From Hephaestia mangrovi (lineage in GTDB: Bacteria; Pseudomonadota; Alphaproteobacteria; Sphingomonadales; Sphingomonadaceae), in assembly GCF_019880555.1 (NCBI RefSeq), contig NZ_JAINVU010000007.1, positions 62,001 through 126,000 of the forward strand: 64,000 bases of DNA. The letters run 5' to 3'. The translations under genes were made by a program, and so were the position numbers. Below are positions 9,270 to 18,301 of this stretch, piece after piece. Each line of letters starts with the position of its first letter. Position 1 is the first letter of the stretch. The notes beneath the pieces are model-generated. The model did no database searches. It was not told the DNA's origin and was given only the letters and a program-made list of their open reading frames with translations.

Positions 9270-10018
9270 GAGAAGGCGAGCCCGCCGTTGATGTCGACAT
9301 TGGTGCCGGTGAGGAACGCCGCGTCGTCCGAGGCGAGGAACGCGACCGCGGCGGCGACCTCGTCGGGCGTGCCTTCGCGGCGCAGGGGGGTGTTGCCGGC
9401 GACCGCCGCGCGGCCTTCAGGCTTGGAGAAGATATCGTGGAAGCTGGTGCCGATCAGCCCGGGACACAAAGCGTTGACGCGAATGCCCTGCGGCCCGAGC
9501 TCCTTGGCGAGGCCGCGCGTGAAGGTCATCACCGCGCCCTTCGAGGTGGCGTAGATGGTCGCGCCGGGGCCGCCGCCGTCGCGCCCGGCGAGCGAGGCGA
9601 GGTTCACGATCGCGCTCCCCTTCGCCATGTGCGGAACGGCGGCCTTGGTGACGAGGAAGGTCGATTTCAGGTTGAGGTCCATCACCGCGTCGAAGAACGC
9701 CTCGTCCATCTCGGCGAGCGTCTTGCGCGCGATCATCCCGCCGGCGACGTTGACGAGCACGTCGATGCGGTCGCCGAACGCGGCGCAGGTCGCCTCGATC
9801 AGCCCGAAAACCTCGTCGCGTCGCGTCACGTCGGCGCGATAGAGCAGCGCGGTGCCGCCTGCGGCCTCGATCGCGGCCACCGTCTCCTTCGCCGACGCCT
9901 CGTCGTTGCGGTAGTTGACGACAACCCTGGCGCCTTCGCGCGCCAGCCGCTCCGACACCGACCGGCCGATATCGCGCCCGCCACCGGTGACCAACGCGAC
10001 CTTGTTTTCGAGTCTCAT
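9266..10018 (-). CDS. SDR-family oxidoreductase, probable DEH reductase (KduD-like)
   Basis: A 250-residue short-chain dehydrogenase. It has the TGGGRDIG cofactor motif at 11-18, NVAG at 90-93, and the Ser142-Tyr156-Lys160 catalytic triad (NLASLAG, YATSK). Sphingomonad alginate pathways use such an enzyme to reduce 4-deoxy-L-erythro-5-hexoseulose uronate (DEH), the alginate-lyase monomer, to KDG with NAD(P)H. The Asn-Tyr-Arg after the second strand could favour NADPH. The ATG at 10018 forms TGATG with the stop of the MFS gene. The longer in-frame extension upstream runs antiparallel-free through the MFS gene and is not real. KduD activity on the pectin product is an alternative. Confidence 0.85.
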   Translation of the reverse strand: MRLENKVALVTGGGRDIGRSVSERLAREGARVVVNYRNDEASAKETVAAIEAAGGTALLYRADVTRRDEVFGLIEATCAAFGDRIDVLVNVAGGMIARKTLAEMDEAFFDAVMDLNLKSTFLVTKAAVPHMAKGSAIVNLASLAGRDGGGPGATIYATSKGAVMTFTRGLAKELGPQGIRVNALCPGLIGTSFHDIFSKPEGRAAVAGNTPLRREGTPDEVAAAVAFLASDDAAFLTGTNVDINGGLAFS

Positions 10019-11307
10019 CAATTGCTTCCTTCTTCGGGTGTTGGAGTGGTCGCAGCGATCGGTGCCTCGCGCCCGGCAAGCAGCCACACCGCGGCGACGC
10101 CGAGCGGCACGATCGCCGCGGCGAGAATGAAGATCGGCGCGTAGCCGTGGCGGGTCATCGCCGGCACCAGCCAGGTGGTGATCAGCGTGCCGGCGACCGC
10201 GGCGGTGCCCCCGATCCCGGTCAGCGTGGCGACCGCGCCGCCGGCGAAATAGTCGCCCGGCAGCGTCTGGATGTTGTTGATCGAGACCTGGAAGCCGAAC
10301 AGGATCGCCGCGATCAGCAGCACCGCGACGAGCGGGCTGGCGGCGGTCGCGGTGAGCAGCAGCGCCGGCAGCATGATCGCGCCGCCAAGCGTGATCACCG
10401 TCTTGCGCGCCAGCGGCACACGCCAGCCGCGGCGGATCAGCGCCCCCGACAGCCAGCCGCCCCCAAGGCTGCCGAGCATCGCCCCGACATAGGGGACCCA
10501 GGCGAACAGCCCGATCTGCGCGACATCGAACTTGAAGGTCTCGGCAAGGTAGATCGGCAGCCAGGAGACGAACAGCCACCAGATCGGATCGAGGAAGAAG
10601 CGCGCGGCGATCACCGCCCAGCTTTCGCGGTGGCGCAGCAGCGCGGCGACGCGCATCGTGCCGGCGGATTTCGCCTCAGCGCCGCCGTCGGCGATATAGG
10701 CGCGCTCTTCCGCGCTCAGCCACGGATGGCGATCGGGATCGCCGCGATAGAGCCACAGCCAGGGAACCAGCCACAGCAAGCCGAGCAGGCCGACCACGGC
10801 AAAGGTCGCGCGCCATCCGAACGTGCCGAACAGCAATGCGATCAGAGGCGCCGAGATGATCGCGCCGATCGAGGCGCCCGAATTGAAGATGCCGAGCGCC
10901 AGTGCGCGCTCGCGCGACGGGAACCATTGCGAACTGGCCTTGACGGCGCCGGGCCAGTTGCCGGCCTCGCTGACGCCCAGGGTAATGCGGAGCAGCGAGA
11001 TCAGCCCGAGCGAGCGGACCAGCGCATGCGCGGCGATCGACAGCGACCAGATCAGGATCGAGACGACGAAGCCCAGCCGCGTGCCGATCACGTCGATGAT
11101 CCGTCCGAACAGCGACTGCCCGGCGGCGTAGGCGAGCATGAACAGGGTGACGAGCAGCGCGTAGTCCGCCTTGCTGGCGCCGATGTCCTTCGACACGGCG
11201 GGCCACATCACCGCCAGCGCGTTGCGATCGATGTAGTTGATGACCGTCGCCAGCCCGATCAGCGCGATGATCGCCCAGCGCAGCCGCCCGCCCACGGTGC
11301 CGCTCAT
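10018..11307 (-). CDS. MFS transporter, hexuronate (anion:cation symporter) type
   Basis: A 429-residue inner-membrane transporter with about twelve hydrophobic segments. Early segments match the ACS/ExuT group: [40 protein letters not shown] and [17 protein letters not shown]. This group takes up hexuronates and other sugar acids with protons. In this operon it would import unsaturated monomers or DEH released in the periplasm. The ATG at 11307 was chosen over one 14 codons upstream because it overlaps the PL17 stop by ATGA, the pattern of every junction in this operon. An alternative upstream start exists but lies inside PL17. Confidence 0.88.
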   Translation of the reverse strand: MSGTVGGRLRWAIIALIGLATVINYIDRNALAVMWPAVSKDIGASKADYALLVTLFMLAYAAGQSLFGRIIDVIGTRLGFVVSILIWSLSIAAHALVRSLGLISLLRITLGVSEAGNWPGAVKASSQWFPSRERALALGIFNSGASIGAIISAPLIALLFGTFGWRATFAVVGLLGLLWLVPWLWLYRGDPDRHPWLSAEERAYIADGGAEAKSAGTMRVAALLRHRESWAVIAARFFLDPIWWLFVSWLPIYLAETFKFDVAQIGLFAWVPYVGAMLGSLGGGWLSGALIRRGWRVPLARKTVITLGGAIMLPALLLTATAASPLVAVLLIAAILFGFQVSINNIQTLPGDYFAGGAVATLTGIGGTAAVAGTLITTWLVPAMTRHGYAPIFILAAAIVPLGVAAVWLLAGREAPIAATTPTPEEGSN

Positions 11308-13517
11308 GGTGTCACTCCCGTGTCGAAGCGGGCGAAATGGCCCGTCCAATCGAGCGCGCGGCCGTCCAGGCTGGCGTGGTGCCCGGCATCGGCATCCGCC
11401 GAATCCGCGATCGCCAGCGTGACGCTGCCGCCGCTCACGAAGTCGATCGTGACGAGATCGGCGTCGGCGGTGCGGACGTGGCGGATCGCGGCGAGGTTGC
11501 TCTTGTCGCCGACCACCGTCTCGGCCGAGGGATCGTAGGCGCCGTGCGGCTCGAGCACGGCGACGAAGGTGGCGTCCTTCGCGCCGGTGACGCGCTCGAT
11601 CAGCAGCGGCTCGCGACGCAGGTTGAAGTTGGCGTCGTTGGCGCCGATCTGGCCGAGGATCACCTCGGCGCCGGCGGGCGGCAACATCCGATAGGTGTAG
11701 AAGCGGCCGTCGGTCAGCCAGGTCATCCGCGCATTGCCGGCATCGAGCGGGGCGGTGCCGTCGACCCAGATATGCTGATAGCCGTTCGCCTTGCCGAGCA
11801 CCGGACGATTGGTGACGTGCGACTGCAGCTTGAAGCCCAGATCGACGATGTGGCCGCTATAATGGAGCGGCAGGTCGTAGGTCGCCGGCTTGTCGCCATG
11901 GACGCGCAGCAGGTCGACGATCAGCGGGCGGGCGTTGCCGGCGACGGGCAGCTGGACGAGGGTGCGGCGGAAGGTGACGCCGGGCCAGGCACCCGCCATC
12001 TCGGCGGTCGAGACCTTGGTCGGCCGATCGCCCGAAAAGTAAATCTGCGTCGGCGCGACCTTCTGGCCGGCGTGCCAGTCGGCGTCGAAATCGCTGGTTT
12101 CGTTGACGACCAGCGTGTTGTGCGCGACCGTCTGCTTCGCCCAGGTCTCGTTTTCCTCGAGATAGCGGCCGCCTTCCTTGCTCTCGACGTTGAGGAAGCG
12201 TGCGGCGCCGTAGTCGGTGACGATCGGGTGGCCGTCGTCGTAGAGGATCCACGACAGCTTGTCGAAATGGCCGTGGCCCATGCCCATCGCCGTGTTCTTG
12301 GCGACCAGCACCTCGCCGGTGTCGCCGGCGTCGGAGCGCATCACCGCGATGCCGCCCTGCTTGCCCTCGGGGCCATCGCGGAACAGCGCGGAGGCATAAG
12401 GGAACGGCTTCGCCTTGCCCGCGGCGAGATCGCGCGCAACCTCCAGCCCGTCCGGGGTCAGCGCGGTGCGGCCCTGCCACTTGGCGATCGACAGCAGCGC
12501 GGGATCGTGCGTCTCCGCATAGCCGGTCGCCACCGCCTGATACAGCTCGGCGGTGCGCAGGCTCTTGTCGAGCAGTGCGTCGTTCAGCGGGAAGAAATAA
12601 CCGTCATAGGTGAGCTGGATCGTCGTGCGGATCGCCTTCAGCAGCACCCCGTCGCGATACTGGAAGATGTGCCGGCCGGGATCGTTTTCGTCGATCGCGC
12701 GCGCGAACACCAGGAACGGCTGGATCGCATAGCGCTCGTAATAAGGGCCCTCGGTGTAATAGCCGTCAGGGGAGAACAGCAGGTCGATCTGGCGCAGGAA
12801 GCCCGATTTGCCGCTCTTGTCGGTGCCCTTGAGCGCCATGTCGACGAAGTTCTGGTCATGCAGCACGTAGCCGGTCATGCCGACGCCGGCACACGCCCAG
12901 GTGGCGTGGTTGTGGATCAGGTTGAAGACCTCGGGCCGGCCGGTCGACAGGAAGGTCGCCATGCGGCGGAAGACGTTGTCGTCGATATTCTTGCGGTCCT
13001 GCGGCGACAGCGTGTCGCGGATCGCGTCATAGCCCTGGATGCCGTAGACCAGCCACACGCTGTCGTTGAGGCTCTGCCAGAACAGCCGCCCCGCAGCCTC
13101 CTCCCTGTTGGCGGCGGGGTGGGGGCCGAGCGTCGGGTAGAGCTTGGCATATTGCAGCAGCATGTCGCGCGCGAAATGCGCGTATTTGACGTCGCCGGTG
13201 ATGCGGTAGAGCATCCCCGCGCCATAGAGCGCCATGTAGTTGCGCTTGTGCTGCTCATGGGTGAAGCCGCCGCCGGGGTCCTTGGGGACGGGCACGTCGA
13301 TCCCCGCCTTGATCGCGGCGTCGACCATCTTTCGGGTGCGCGCCACTTCCTCGGCGAAGAGCGGATAGCGCGCCGCGTCGGCCGCCATCGCCTTCAGGCC
13401 GGCGGGATCGAACAGCACCGGTCCGGCGGACGTAGTCGGTGCGGCCAGCGCGGGCTGAGCGAGGCCGATCGCCAGCGCCGTCAGCGGCGCGAGCCAGAGG
13501 GTGGCGTGGCGCATCAT
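11304..13517 (-). CDS. PL17 oligoalginate lyase
   Basis: A 737-residue exported lyase with signal peptide (ALAIGLAQPALAA) that degrades alginate oligomers exolytically to unsaturated monomers. It has an (alpha/alpha) toroid N-terminal half and a heparinase II/III-like beta-sandwich. Catalytic positions known from Alg17c are all present, shifted by about two: Asn203-His204 in NLIHNHATW, Tyr260 in SPDGYYTEGPYY, His415 in MGMGHGHFDK and Tyr452 in GGRYLEENETWA. Spacing as well as identity fits, so the family call is firm. The ATG at 13517 overlaps the PL6 stop by ATGA. Genes before and after supply the longer-chain lyase and the importer. Confidence 0.93.
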   Translation of the reverse strand: MMRHATLWLAPLTALAIGLAQPALAAPTTSAGPVLFDPAGLKAMAADAARYPLFAEEVARTRKMVDAAIKAGIDVPVPKDPGGGFTHEQHKRNYMALYGAGMLYRITGDVKYAHFARDMLLQYAKLYPTLGPHPAANREEAAGRLFWQSLNDSVWLVYGIQGYDAIRDTLSPQDRKNIDDNVFRRMATFLSTGRPEVFNLIHNHATWACAGVGMTGYVLHDQNFVDMALKGTDKSGKSGFLRQIDLLFSPDGYYTEGPYYERYAIQPFLVFARAIDENDPGRHIFQYRDGVLLKAIRTTIQLTYDGYFFPLNDALLDKSLRTAELYQAVATGYAETHDPALLSIAKWQGRTALTPDGLEVARDLAAGKAKPFPYASALFRDGPEGKQGGIAVMRSDAGDTGEVLVAKNTAMGMGHGHFDKLSWILYDDGHPIVTDYGAARFLNVESKEGGRYLEENETWAKQTVAHNTLVVNETSDFDADWHAGQKVAPTQIYFSGDRPTKVSTAEMAGAWPGVTFRRTLVQLPVAGNARPLIVDLLRVHGDKPATYDLPLHYSGHIVDLGFKLQSHVTNRPVLGKANGYQHIWVDGTAPLDAGNARMTWLTDGRFYTYRMLPPAGAEVILGQIGANDANFNLRREPLLIERVTGAKDATFVAVLEPHGAYDPSAETVVGDKSNLAAIRHVRTADADLVTIDFVSGGSVTLAIADSADADAGHHASLDGRALDWTGHFARFDTGVTP

Positions 13518-15760
13518 GCTCCTTTCACGAGATTGTCGGTGACGACCGTGCGCGGCGGGCCCTTATAGTAGAGCTCGTCGATCACCGGCGCCGGGGTATC
13601 GTCGAAGATGTTGCGCGTGATGACAGTATGCGGGGTCCCGACAGTGTGGGTTTCGCGAATGCCGCCGCTGGCGCGGAAGCTGTTGTCCGCGATGTGTGTC
13701 GCCTGAACGCCCCAAAGCACGATCGACCCGCCCGCGCGGCCACTGTCCGCGACCGTCGAGCCGGTCATCGCGAAGCGCGGGCCGAGGCTGCTCTCGTCCT
13801 TGCCGCCGCGCGACAGGACGGCGATGCGGCCGACGTCACGGAAGCTGGAACCGGTGATCGTCGCATCGCCGACCATGTAGAACCCGTCGTCATCGGGCTT
13901 TTCGTTCTCATCGGGCTTTTCGTTGCCGGCGAGGACGGTCCCTGAGACGCCATCGAAGTGGCTGTCCTTGATGGCAATGGTGCCGGCGAAGGTGTTGGCG
14001 GTGGTGCGCACGACATCGAAGCCCGGCGCCCCAGTCATGTCGGCGAACGAGCAATCATCGATGGTCAGCGCATAGGCGCCGGTCATCGGCGCGCTGCTCG
14101 AGCGGATCACGGCGTTGCCGGGCTGGCGCGGCGCCTCGGCGCCGGTGATCGCAAGCCCTTTCAAGGTCAGCTTCCCGCCATTCTCGATGCGGAACAGCGT
14201 GGCGCCCGAGAAAGCGAGCGTTGCGTTGCCGTCGACCGCCGCTGTCAGCGTCAGCGTGCGGTCGACGACAATCGGCGCGGCGACGTGATAGCGCCCCGCC
14301 GCAAGCTGCAGAACATCGCCGCTGCGCGCCGCGGCAACGGCGTCGCCGAGCGACCGGGCAGGGGGGACCTTGCGGATCGCACCGCTGCCGAAGGCGACGG
14401 GGACCGAGGCGCCCTTGGGATACCAGGGCACGCCCACCTCATCGCGGGTGACCGGCTTCAGGTCGCGCGGCGCGCCGACCTTCGCCAGCGCCGGATCGGC
14501 GGGGTAAAGCAGGCCGTTGGCGCCGCGCGCCAGCGCCACGGCGCGCCGTTCGATTCCCGCCGCGGCGGGCTTGCCCGCAGGCGACTGGACGACCCGATCG
14601 AAGCTGATGCCGGCGATCGACGCGCCGACATGGATCGGATCGGCGCCTTTGTCCTTGACGATCAGATCGGCGACGAAGCGCGTGCTTTCGGGCGGGGCGG
14701 AGCGCTCGGCGTCAGCGCCGCCGCCGAGATTGATCTCGGCCGGATCGATCACGCTGTTGTTGGCGATCAGCGCGTTCTTGACCGGCAGATAGCGGTTGAT
14801 CGGCGAATTGGGGACGCCGTTCATCACCGTGATCGCGCTGCGAAAATCCTCGCCGGCCAGCCCCTCGAGGTAATTGTCGCGGACCGTCTGCCGCTCGTTG
14901 ATCACGCGGATGCCGCCGGTGTGCGGGATGTCGTGGCCGAAGAAGACGTTGCGTTCGACCGTGTTGCCGTTGCCGTGACGCAGCGTGAGCGTGCCCTGCG
15001 AATCGACGAACAGATTGTCGCGGATCACGTTCGCGCCCGACTTGACCGAAATGATCTCGACCTCGCCGTCGCAGCGATCGAACAGATTGTCCTCGACGAT
15101 CGAATGCGAATCGCTGCCCGATTCGGTGCTGGTGCCGATGCGGATCGTCTCGCCGCCATTGCTGCCGAGCGGTGGGCGCGGCCCGAAATAATTGTGATCG
15201 ATGCGCGCGCGGTTATCGAGCGGATAAGGCTTGTCCCGGATCACGACCAAGGTCGCGCCGTCGTTGCCCTTGCCCTCGAACTGCGAGTGATCGACGCGGT
15301 TGTCGGCGCCGTAGATCGAGACCCAATGGTCCTCCTTGTGGCGATCGGGCTGGTTGAAACGGTCGATAACGATGCCGGTGATGCGGCTGTGGTCGGCCCA
15401 GTGATGCGTATCGGTGCGGAATGAGACGACATCGTCGTCGGGCGTGTAGCCGTCGCGAAACACGAGGTTCGACACGACCAGATAGGATCCCGCGAGCTTC
15501 AGGTTCGATCTGCCGGTCAGGATTACCTTGCCGGGATGTTCGGCGGTGAGGGTAATTGGTTTGTCCGCAGTGCCTCGTCCTACCAATTGGATGGTAACGT
15601 CACGCCACTCGCCATCTGCGAGCGCGATCGTGTCGTCCGCTTTGAGCTGGCGACTTGCCGAGACGTAGGCCGCGTTATCGTGGACCAGCCAAGTCTTTGC
15701 AGAGGCGGGGCCGGCCAACGACACCAGCAAAATTACCACATGATTGAGTCCTTTAGGCAC
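13514..15760 (-). CDS. PL6 alginate lyase (two beta-helix domains)
   Basis: A 748-residue exported lyase, first gene of the alginate operon. A signal peptide (VILLVSLAGPASA) is followed by a parallel beta-helix with the PL6 signature NGGETIRIGTS at 201-211, EIISVKS with the catalytic base Lys240, and TLRHGN with Arg261; the 21-residue spacing equals the Lys/Arg pair of AlyGC. A second beta-helix domain spans about 450-740, as in the large exolytic PL6 enzymes that prefer polyguluronate. The second domain carries a six-residue tandem repeat (NEKPDE/NEKPDD). The start at 15760 has no strong ribosome site. It would make oligomers or monomers for the PL17 enzyme. Confidence 0.93.
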   Translation of the reverse strand: MPKGLNHVVILLVSLAGPASAKTWLVHDNAAYVSASRQLKADDTIALADGEWRDVTIQLVGRGTADKPITLTAEHPGKVILTGRSNLKLAGSYLVVSNLVFRDGYTPDDDVVSFRTDTHHWADHSRITGIVIDRFNQPDRHKEDHWVSIYGADNRVDHSQFEGKGNDGATLVVIRDKPYPLDNRARIDHNYFGPRPPLGSNGGETIRIGTSTESGSDSHSIVEDNLFDRCDGEVEIISVKSGANVIRDNLFVDSQGTLTLRHGNGNTVERNVFFGHDIPHTGGIRVINERQTVRDNYLEGLAGEDFRSAITVMNGVPNSPINRYLPVKNALIANNSVIDPAEINLGGGADAERSAPPESTRFVADLIVKDKGADPIHVGASIAGISFDRVVQSPAGKPAAAGIERRAVALARGANGLLYPADPALAKVGAPRDLKPVTRDEVGVPWYPKGASVPVAFGSGAIRKVPPARSLGDAVAAARSGDVLQLAAGRYHVAAPIVVDRTLTLTAAVDGNATLAFSGATLFRIENGGKLTLKGLAITGAEAPRQPGNAVIRSSSAPMTGAYALTIDDCSFADMTGAPGFDVVRTTANTFAGTIAIKDSHFDGVSGTVLAGNEKPDENEKPDDDGFYMVGDATITGSSFRDVGRIAVLSRGGKDESSLGPRFAMTGSTVADSGRAGGSIVLWGVQATHIADNSFRASGGIRETHTVGTPHTVITRNIFDDTPAPVIDELYYKGPPRTVVTDNLVKGA

Positions 15761-16222
15761 GCCCGCTCCCCATCATCTTTTAATCTTTTATCGTTGGGCT
15801 AGCCGATCAGTAAATAATATGCAACCCAATTATTAAAACCAAGTGGTAAAAATGGAATAGTAAATTGGTATGAATCATGATTTGCCGAACTGTTTGGGCT
15901 GTCGATGTCGCGGGATGCTGCATTGGTCGCGCAACCGTCTCCCACGTCGGGGTTTTCAGTCCAAGCATGACTGGTTGAGCGGGCGGAGTCGGTGACAGGC
16001 TACGCGGAGAGAGACGCGCCTCAACGGGGATGGAGGGCTTCGCCAAGGGGCGCCGCAGCCCGCATATAGACATCCGAACGCCTGCATGCTGAGAGGGCGA
16101 TGCAGCGGGAAGTTGTTTCCAGGTTGACCCGGGCGTGGGCGGCGCAAACCACGGACGGAACAACAGAGCCCTGTTTGTGGCAGATTTTATACGCCGAGCA
16201 GTGCTAATTTTTCGAGAAAGTT
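15761..16222. other. intergenic, promoter-bearing and otherwise unassigned
   Basis: About 460 bases between PL6 and the tRNA gene. The left third is AT-rich and holds the operon promoter and the AATTGGTAT element. The rest is GC-rich; an open frame of 118 codons crosses it on the reverse strand but shows no domain, no ribosome site and a low-complexity composition. Confidence 0.5.
15814..15842 (-). promoter_or_regulatory. sigma70-like promoter of the alginate operon
   Basis: On the reverse strand TTGGTT (15837-15842) is separated by exactly 17 bases from TATTAT (15814-15819), 54 bases before the PL6 start. The surrounding stretch is clearly AT-rich against a GC-rich background. The -35 overlaps CCAAGTGG, a short symmetric element, and AATTGGTAT lies 20 bases further upstream, so the promoter may be under regulator control. 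Confidence 0.55.
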
Positions 16223-16296
16223 TGGAGCGGGTGAAGGGAATCGAACCCTCGTCGTAAGCTTGGGAAGCTTCTGCTCTACCATTGAGCTACACCCGC
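16223..16296 (-). tRNA. tRNA-Gly (anticodon CCC)
   Basis: On the reverse strand the 74 bases fold as a tRNA: acceptor GCGGGTG pairing with CACCCGC, D arm GCTC/GAGC, anticodon loop TTCCCAA with CCC at its centre, T arm AGGGTTCGATTCCCT, discriminator T and an encoded CCA. The first pair of the anticodon stem is mismatched (G with A), the only irregularity. The loop and T arm match the bacterial glycine CCC isoacceptor. Confidence 0.96.
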
Positions 16297-16416
16297 ATTT
16301 CAAGCGCCTGGCCGTGAGCCAGCGGCACGTTCTTGTCCTTAGCCTGATAGCGGGCTGCAATTTGCACGACTCGGTTCGTCCGTCAACGTGGATCGTTTGC
16401 CCAGCGCTGCGCCGCC

Positions 16417-17409
16417 TCAGCGTCCCCAGAAGCCTTCGGGAACGGTGAAGGTGCCATCGGTGTATAGCTTGGCGGCATCTGGATCCTCGGTGAGGAACCA
16501 GGCGCCGTCGAGATCGACGATATCGCAGCATTGGCCGATCACATAGGCCGGGGCCATCGCCAGGCTCGATCCTGCCATATTGCCGACCATCACGGTCAGT
16601 CCCATCCGTCGCGCCATCGCCACCATGCGCAGGGCCTCCGTAAGGCCACCGCATTTGTCGAGCTTGATGTTGACGACGTCGAAACGGTGGCGATGCGCCT
16701 CAAGTTCGGTGCCATCGAGGATACTCTCGTCGGCGGCGACCGGGATCGGCGAGCGCCAGCCGTCGAGCAGATGCTCGCTGCCGCGCGGTATCGGCTGTTC
16801 GAGCAGCGCGACGCCGGCATCGGCGAGCATTGCCGCCAGCGCGTCGAGCTGGTCACCGTCATACCCCTGATTGGCATCGACACCGAGCCAGATGTCGGGG
16901 CGTGCGCCGCGCACCGTGCGCACCCGATCGGTATCGGCGGCGAGATCGCCGTCGAGCTTGAGTTTCAGCGCCTTGACCGGGGGGAAAGTGGCGAGCCGCT
17001 CCAAAATGACGGCGGGCCTGTCAGCCGGCAAGGTGAACGTCGTCACCAGCGGGCGGGGGGCGGAAACGCCGGCGAGGCGCCAGACCGGCTGGCCGGTGCG
17101 CCGCGATTCGAGTTCCCATAACGCGCAATCGAGCGCGTTTCGGGCGCCGCCAGCCGGCAGCAGCGCCTGCAGCACGTCGAGATCGGCGCCGGTTTCGATC
17201 GCGTCGCGCACGCGCTCGATCTCGGCGGTCATGTGGTCGGGATCATCGCCCAGATAATAGACGCCGGCGGCTTCGCCGCGCCCGACGAGATCGCCTTCGG
17301 TGATCGTCGCGACGAGCGAGGGCATCGAATTGAACAGATAGCCGGAAATCCGGAACGGCTCGCGCATCCGGTTCTCGATGCGGCGATAGCCGAGCGCGCG
17401 GCGCGTCAC
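16417..17409 (-). CDS. dipeptide epimerase (enolase superfamily, L-Ala-D/L-Glu epimerase-like)
   Basis: A 330-residue cytoplasmic enzyme of the muconate-lactonising subgroup. The two-base racemisation machinery is complete: KLK at 149-151, Asp178 and Asn180 in GVDANQG, Glu204 in LLEQP, Asp227 in AADES, and Lys249/Lys252 in NIKLDKCGG. Members epimerise dipeptides such as L-Ala-D-Glu from peptidoglycan, others act on hydrophobic or cationic dipeptides. It starts with a GTG at 17409. It lies beside an XRE-cupin regulator, a TonB receptor, a serine hydrolase and a POT peptide carrier, which supports dipeptide metabolism. Substrate is undefined. Confidence 0.85.
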   Translation of the reverse strand: MTRRALGYRRIENRMREPFRISGYLFNSMPSLVATITEGDLVGRGEAAGVYYLGDDPDHMTAEIERVRDAIETGADLDVLQALLPAGGARNALDCALWELESRRTGQPVWRLAGVSAPRPLVTTFTLPADRPAVILERLATFPPVKALKLKLDGDLAADTDRVRTVRGARPDIWLGVDANQGYDGDQLDALAAMLADAGVALLEQPIPRGSEHLLDGWRSPIPVAADESILDGTELEAHRHRFDVVNIKLDKCGGLTEALRMVAMARRMGLTVMVGNMAGSSLAMAPAYVIGQCCDIVDLDGAWFLTEDPDAAKLYTDGTFTVPEGFWGR

Positions 17410-17492
17410 AGCGCGCCGCCCTGCGAAACGACGTGGGGATGGGCGAAGCGGATGAGCGCGGTCTGCATGACCGCGTTATCACACGCCTTGTT

Positions 17493-18179
17493 TCAAGTTT
17501 CAATATCAGAAACATCGTGTGGGTGCGCGGGCGGTTTGGTGCCGTCCGGCGACACCAGGTCCCAGCTCTGCCCAGCCGATTCGGCAACACGCTGCATGCC
17601 CGGGCCGGCGCAGACCGAAAGCACTTCGCAGGTCTCCGCGCTGGTCTTGATGTAGCCGTGAGCCATGCCGCTATCGAAATAGACCGAATCGCCTGCCTTG
17701 AGCGGCAGCGGCGCGTAGAGATCCGAATGCAGCTCCATCGCGCCGCGCAGCACGTAGAGATACTCCTCGCCGGTATGACGAACGAGACCGCCCAGCGCGT
17801 CGACATCGTCGGCAATAACCTCAATGATGATCGGCACCATCATCTTGCCCAGCAGTTCGGCGGCCGGATAGTGATGTCGATGCCGCTCAGAGCTGGCATT
17901 CAGCCATCTCCCGGCGCGCGCGACGCTGCGCCGGCCGACTGCAGGCGGCGCCTGATCGGCGGCCGGTGCGCCGTTGACGAGGCTGCCCAGATCGACCCCA
18001 AGACCCTGCGCCAGGCGCACGAGCTTGTCGTAGGTCATCGCCATCTTGCCGTTCTCGAGCTTCGAAAGAGTCGAATAGGGCAGGCCGGTGCGCGCGGCGA
18101 GGTCGCGCAGCGTCAGCCCCTGATCGATGCGCGCGGCGCGCAGCGCCTGGCCGGGATGTGATGCAGTGTCGATCGTCAT
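17493..18179 (-). CDS. XRE-family regulator with C-terminal cupin domain
   Basis: A 228-residue regulator. Residues 11-65 form a helix-turn-helix (ALRAARIDQGLTLRDLAART, YSTLSKLENGKMAMTYDKL). Residues about 125-200 form a cupin barrel (VRHTGEEYLYVLRGAMELHS, LKAGDSVYFDSGMAHGY). Proteins of this architecture often regulate amino-acid or amine catabolism and sense a small ligand through the cupin. The start at 18179 follows GGGAGAG. It is divergent from the TonB receptor with a 122-base gap and lies 83 bases before the epimerase on its own strand, so it probably controls both. Confidence 0.88.
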   Translation of the reverse strand: MTIDTASHPGQALRAARIDQGLTLRDLAARTGLPYSTLSKLENGKMAMTYDKLVRLAQGLGVDLGSLVNGAPAADQAPPAVGRRSVARAGRWLNASSERHRHHYPAAELLGKMMVPIIIEVIADDVDALGGLVRHTGEEYLYVLRGAMELHSDLYAPLPLKAGDSVYFDSGMAHGYIKTSAETCEVLSVCAGPGMQRVAESAGQSWDLVSPDGTKPPAHPHDVSDIET

Positions 18180-18301
18180 GGTCTCTCCCGCGCGGACGCT
18201 ATCGCAATTCGTCCGACAAGGGAATGGATGTGCGGATTCAAGAAAAAAGTTGCCAAATCGGAAACAACGTGCACAATCACCGAGTCAGGGAGGCATAGAC
18301 A

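Noticed and set aside
10019..10579. N-terminal extension of the SDR gene
   Set aside because: The added residues overlap the MFS gene in another frame, while the ATG at 10018 starts exactly at the conserved SDR N-terminus with a TGATG junction.
11337..13568. Long open frame on the + strand opposite PL17 (743 codons)
   Set aside because: It is the antisense of a lyase with a full set of catalytic residues; high GC leaves such frames open, and the translation has no domain.
15807..16163. 118-codon reverse frame between PL6 and the tRNA
   Set aside because: No ribosome site, no domain, and its 3' part runs through the AT-rich promoter region.
16187..16654. Reverse frame crossing the tRNA gene
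   Set aside because: It reads through tRNA-Gly and into the epimerase in another frame; a common false gene at tRNA loci.
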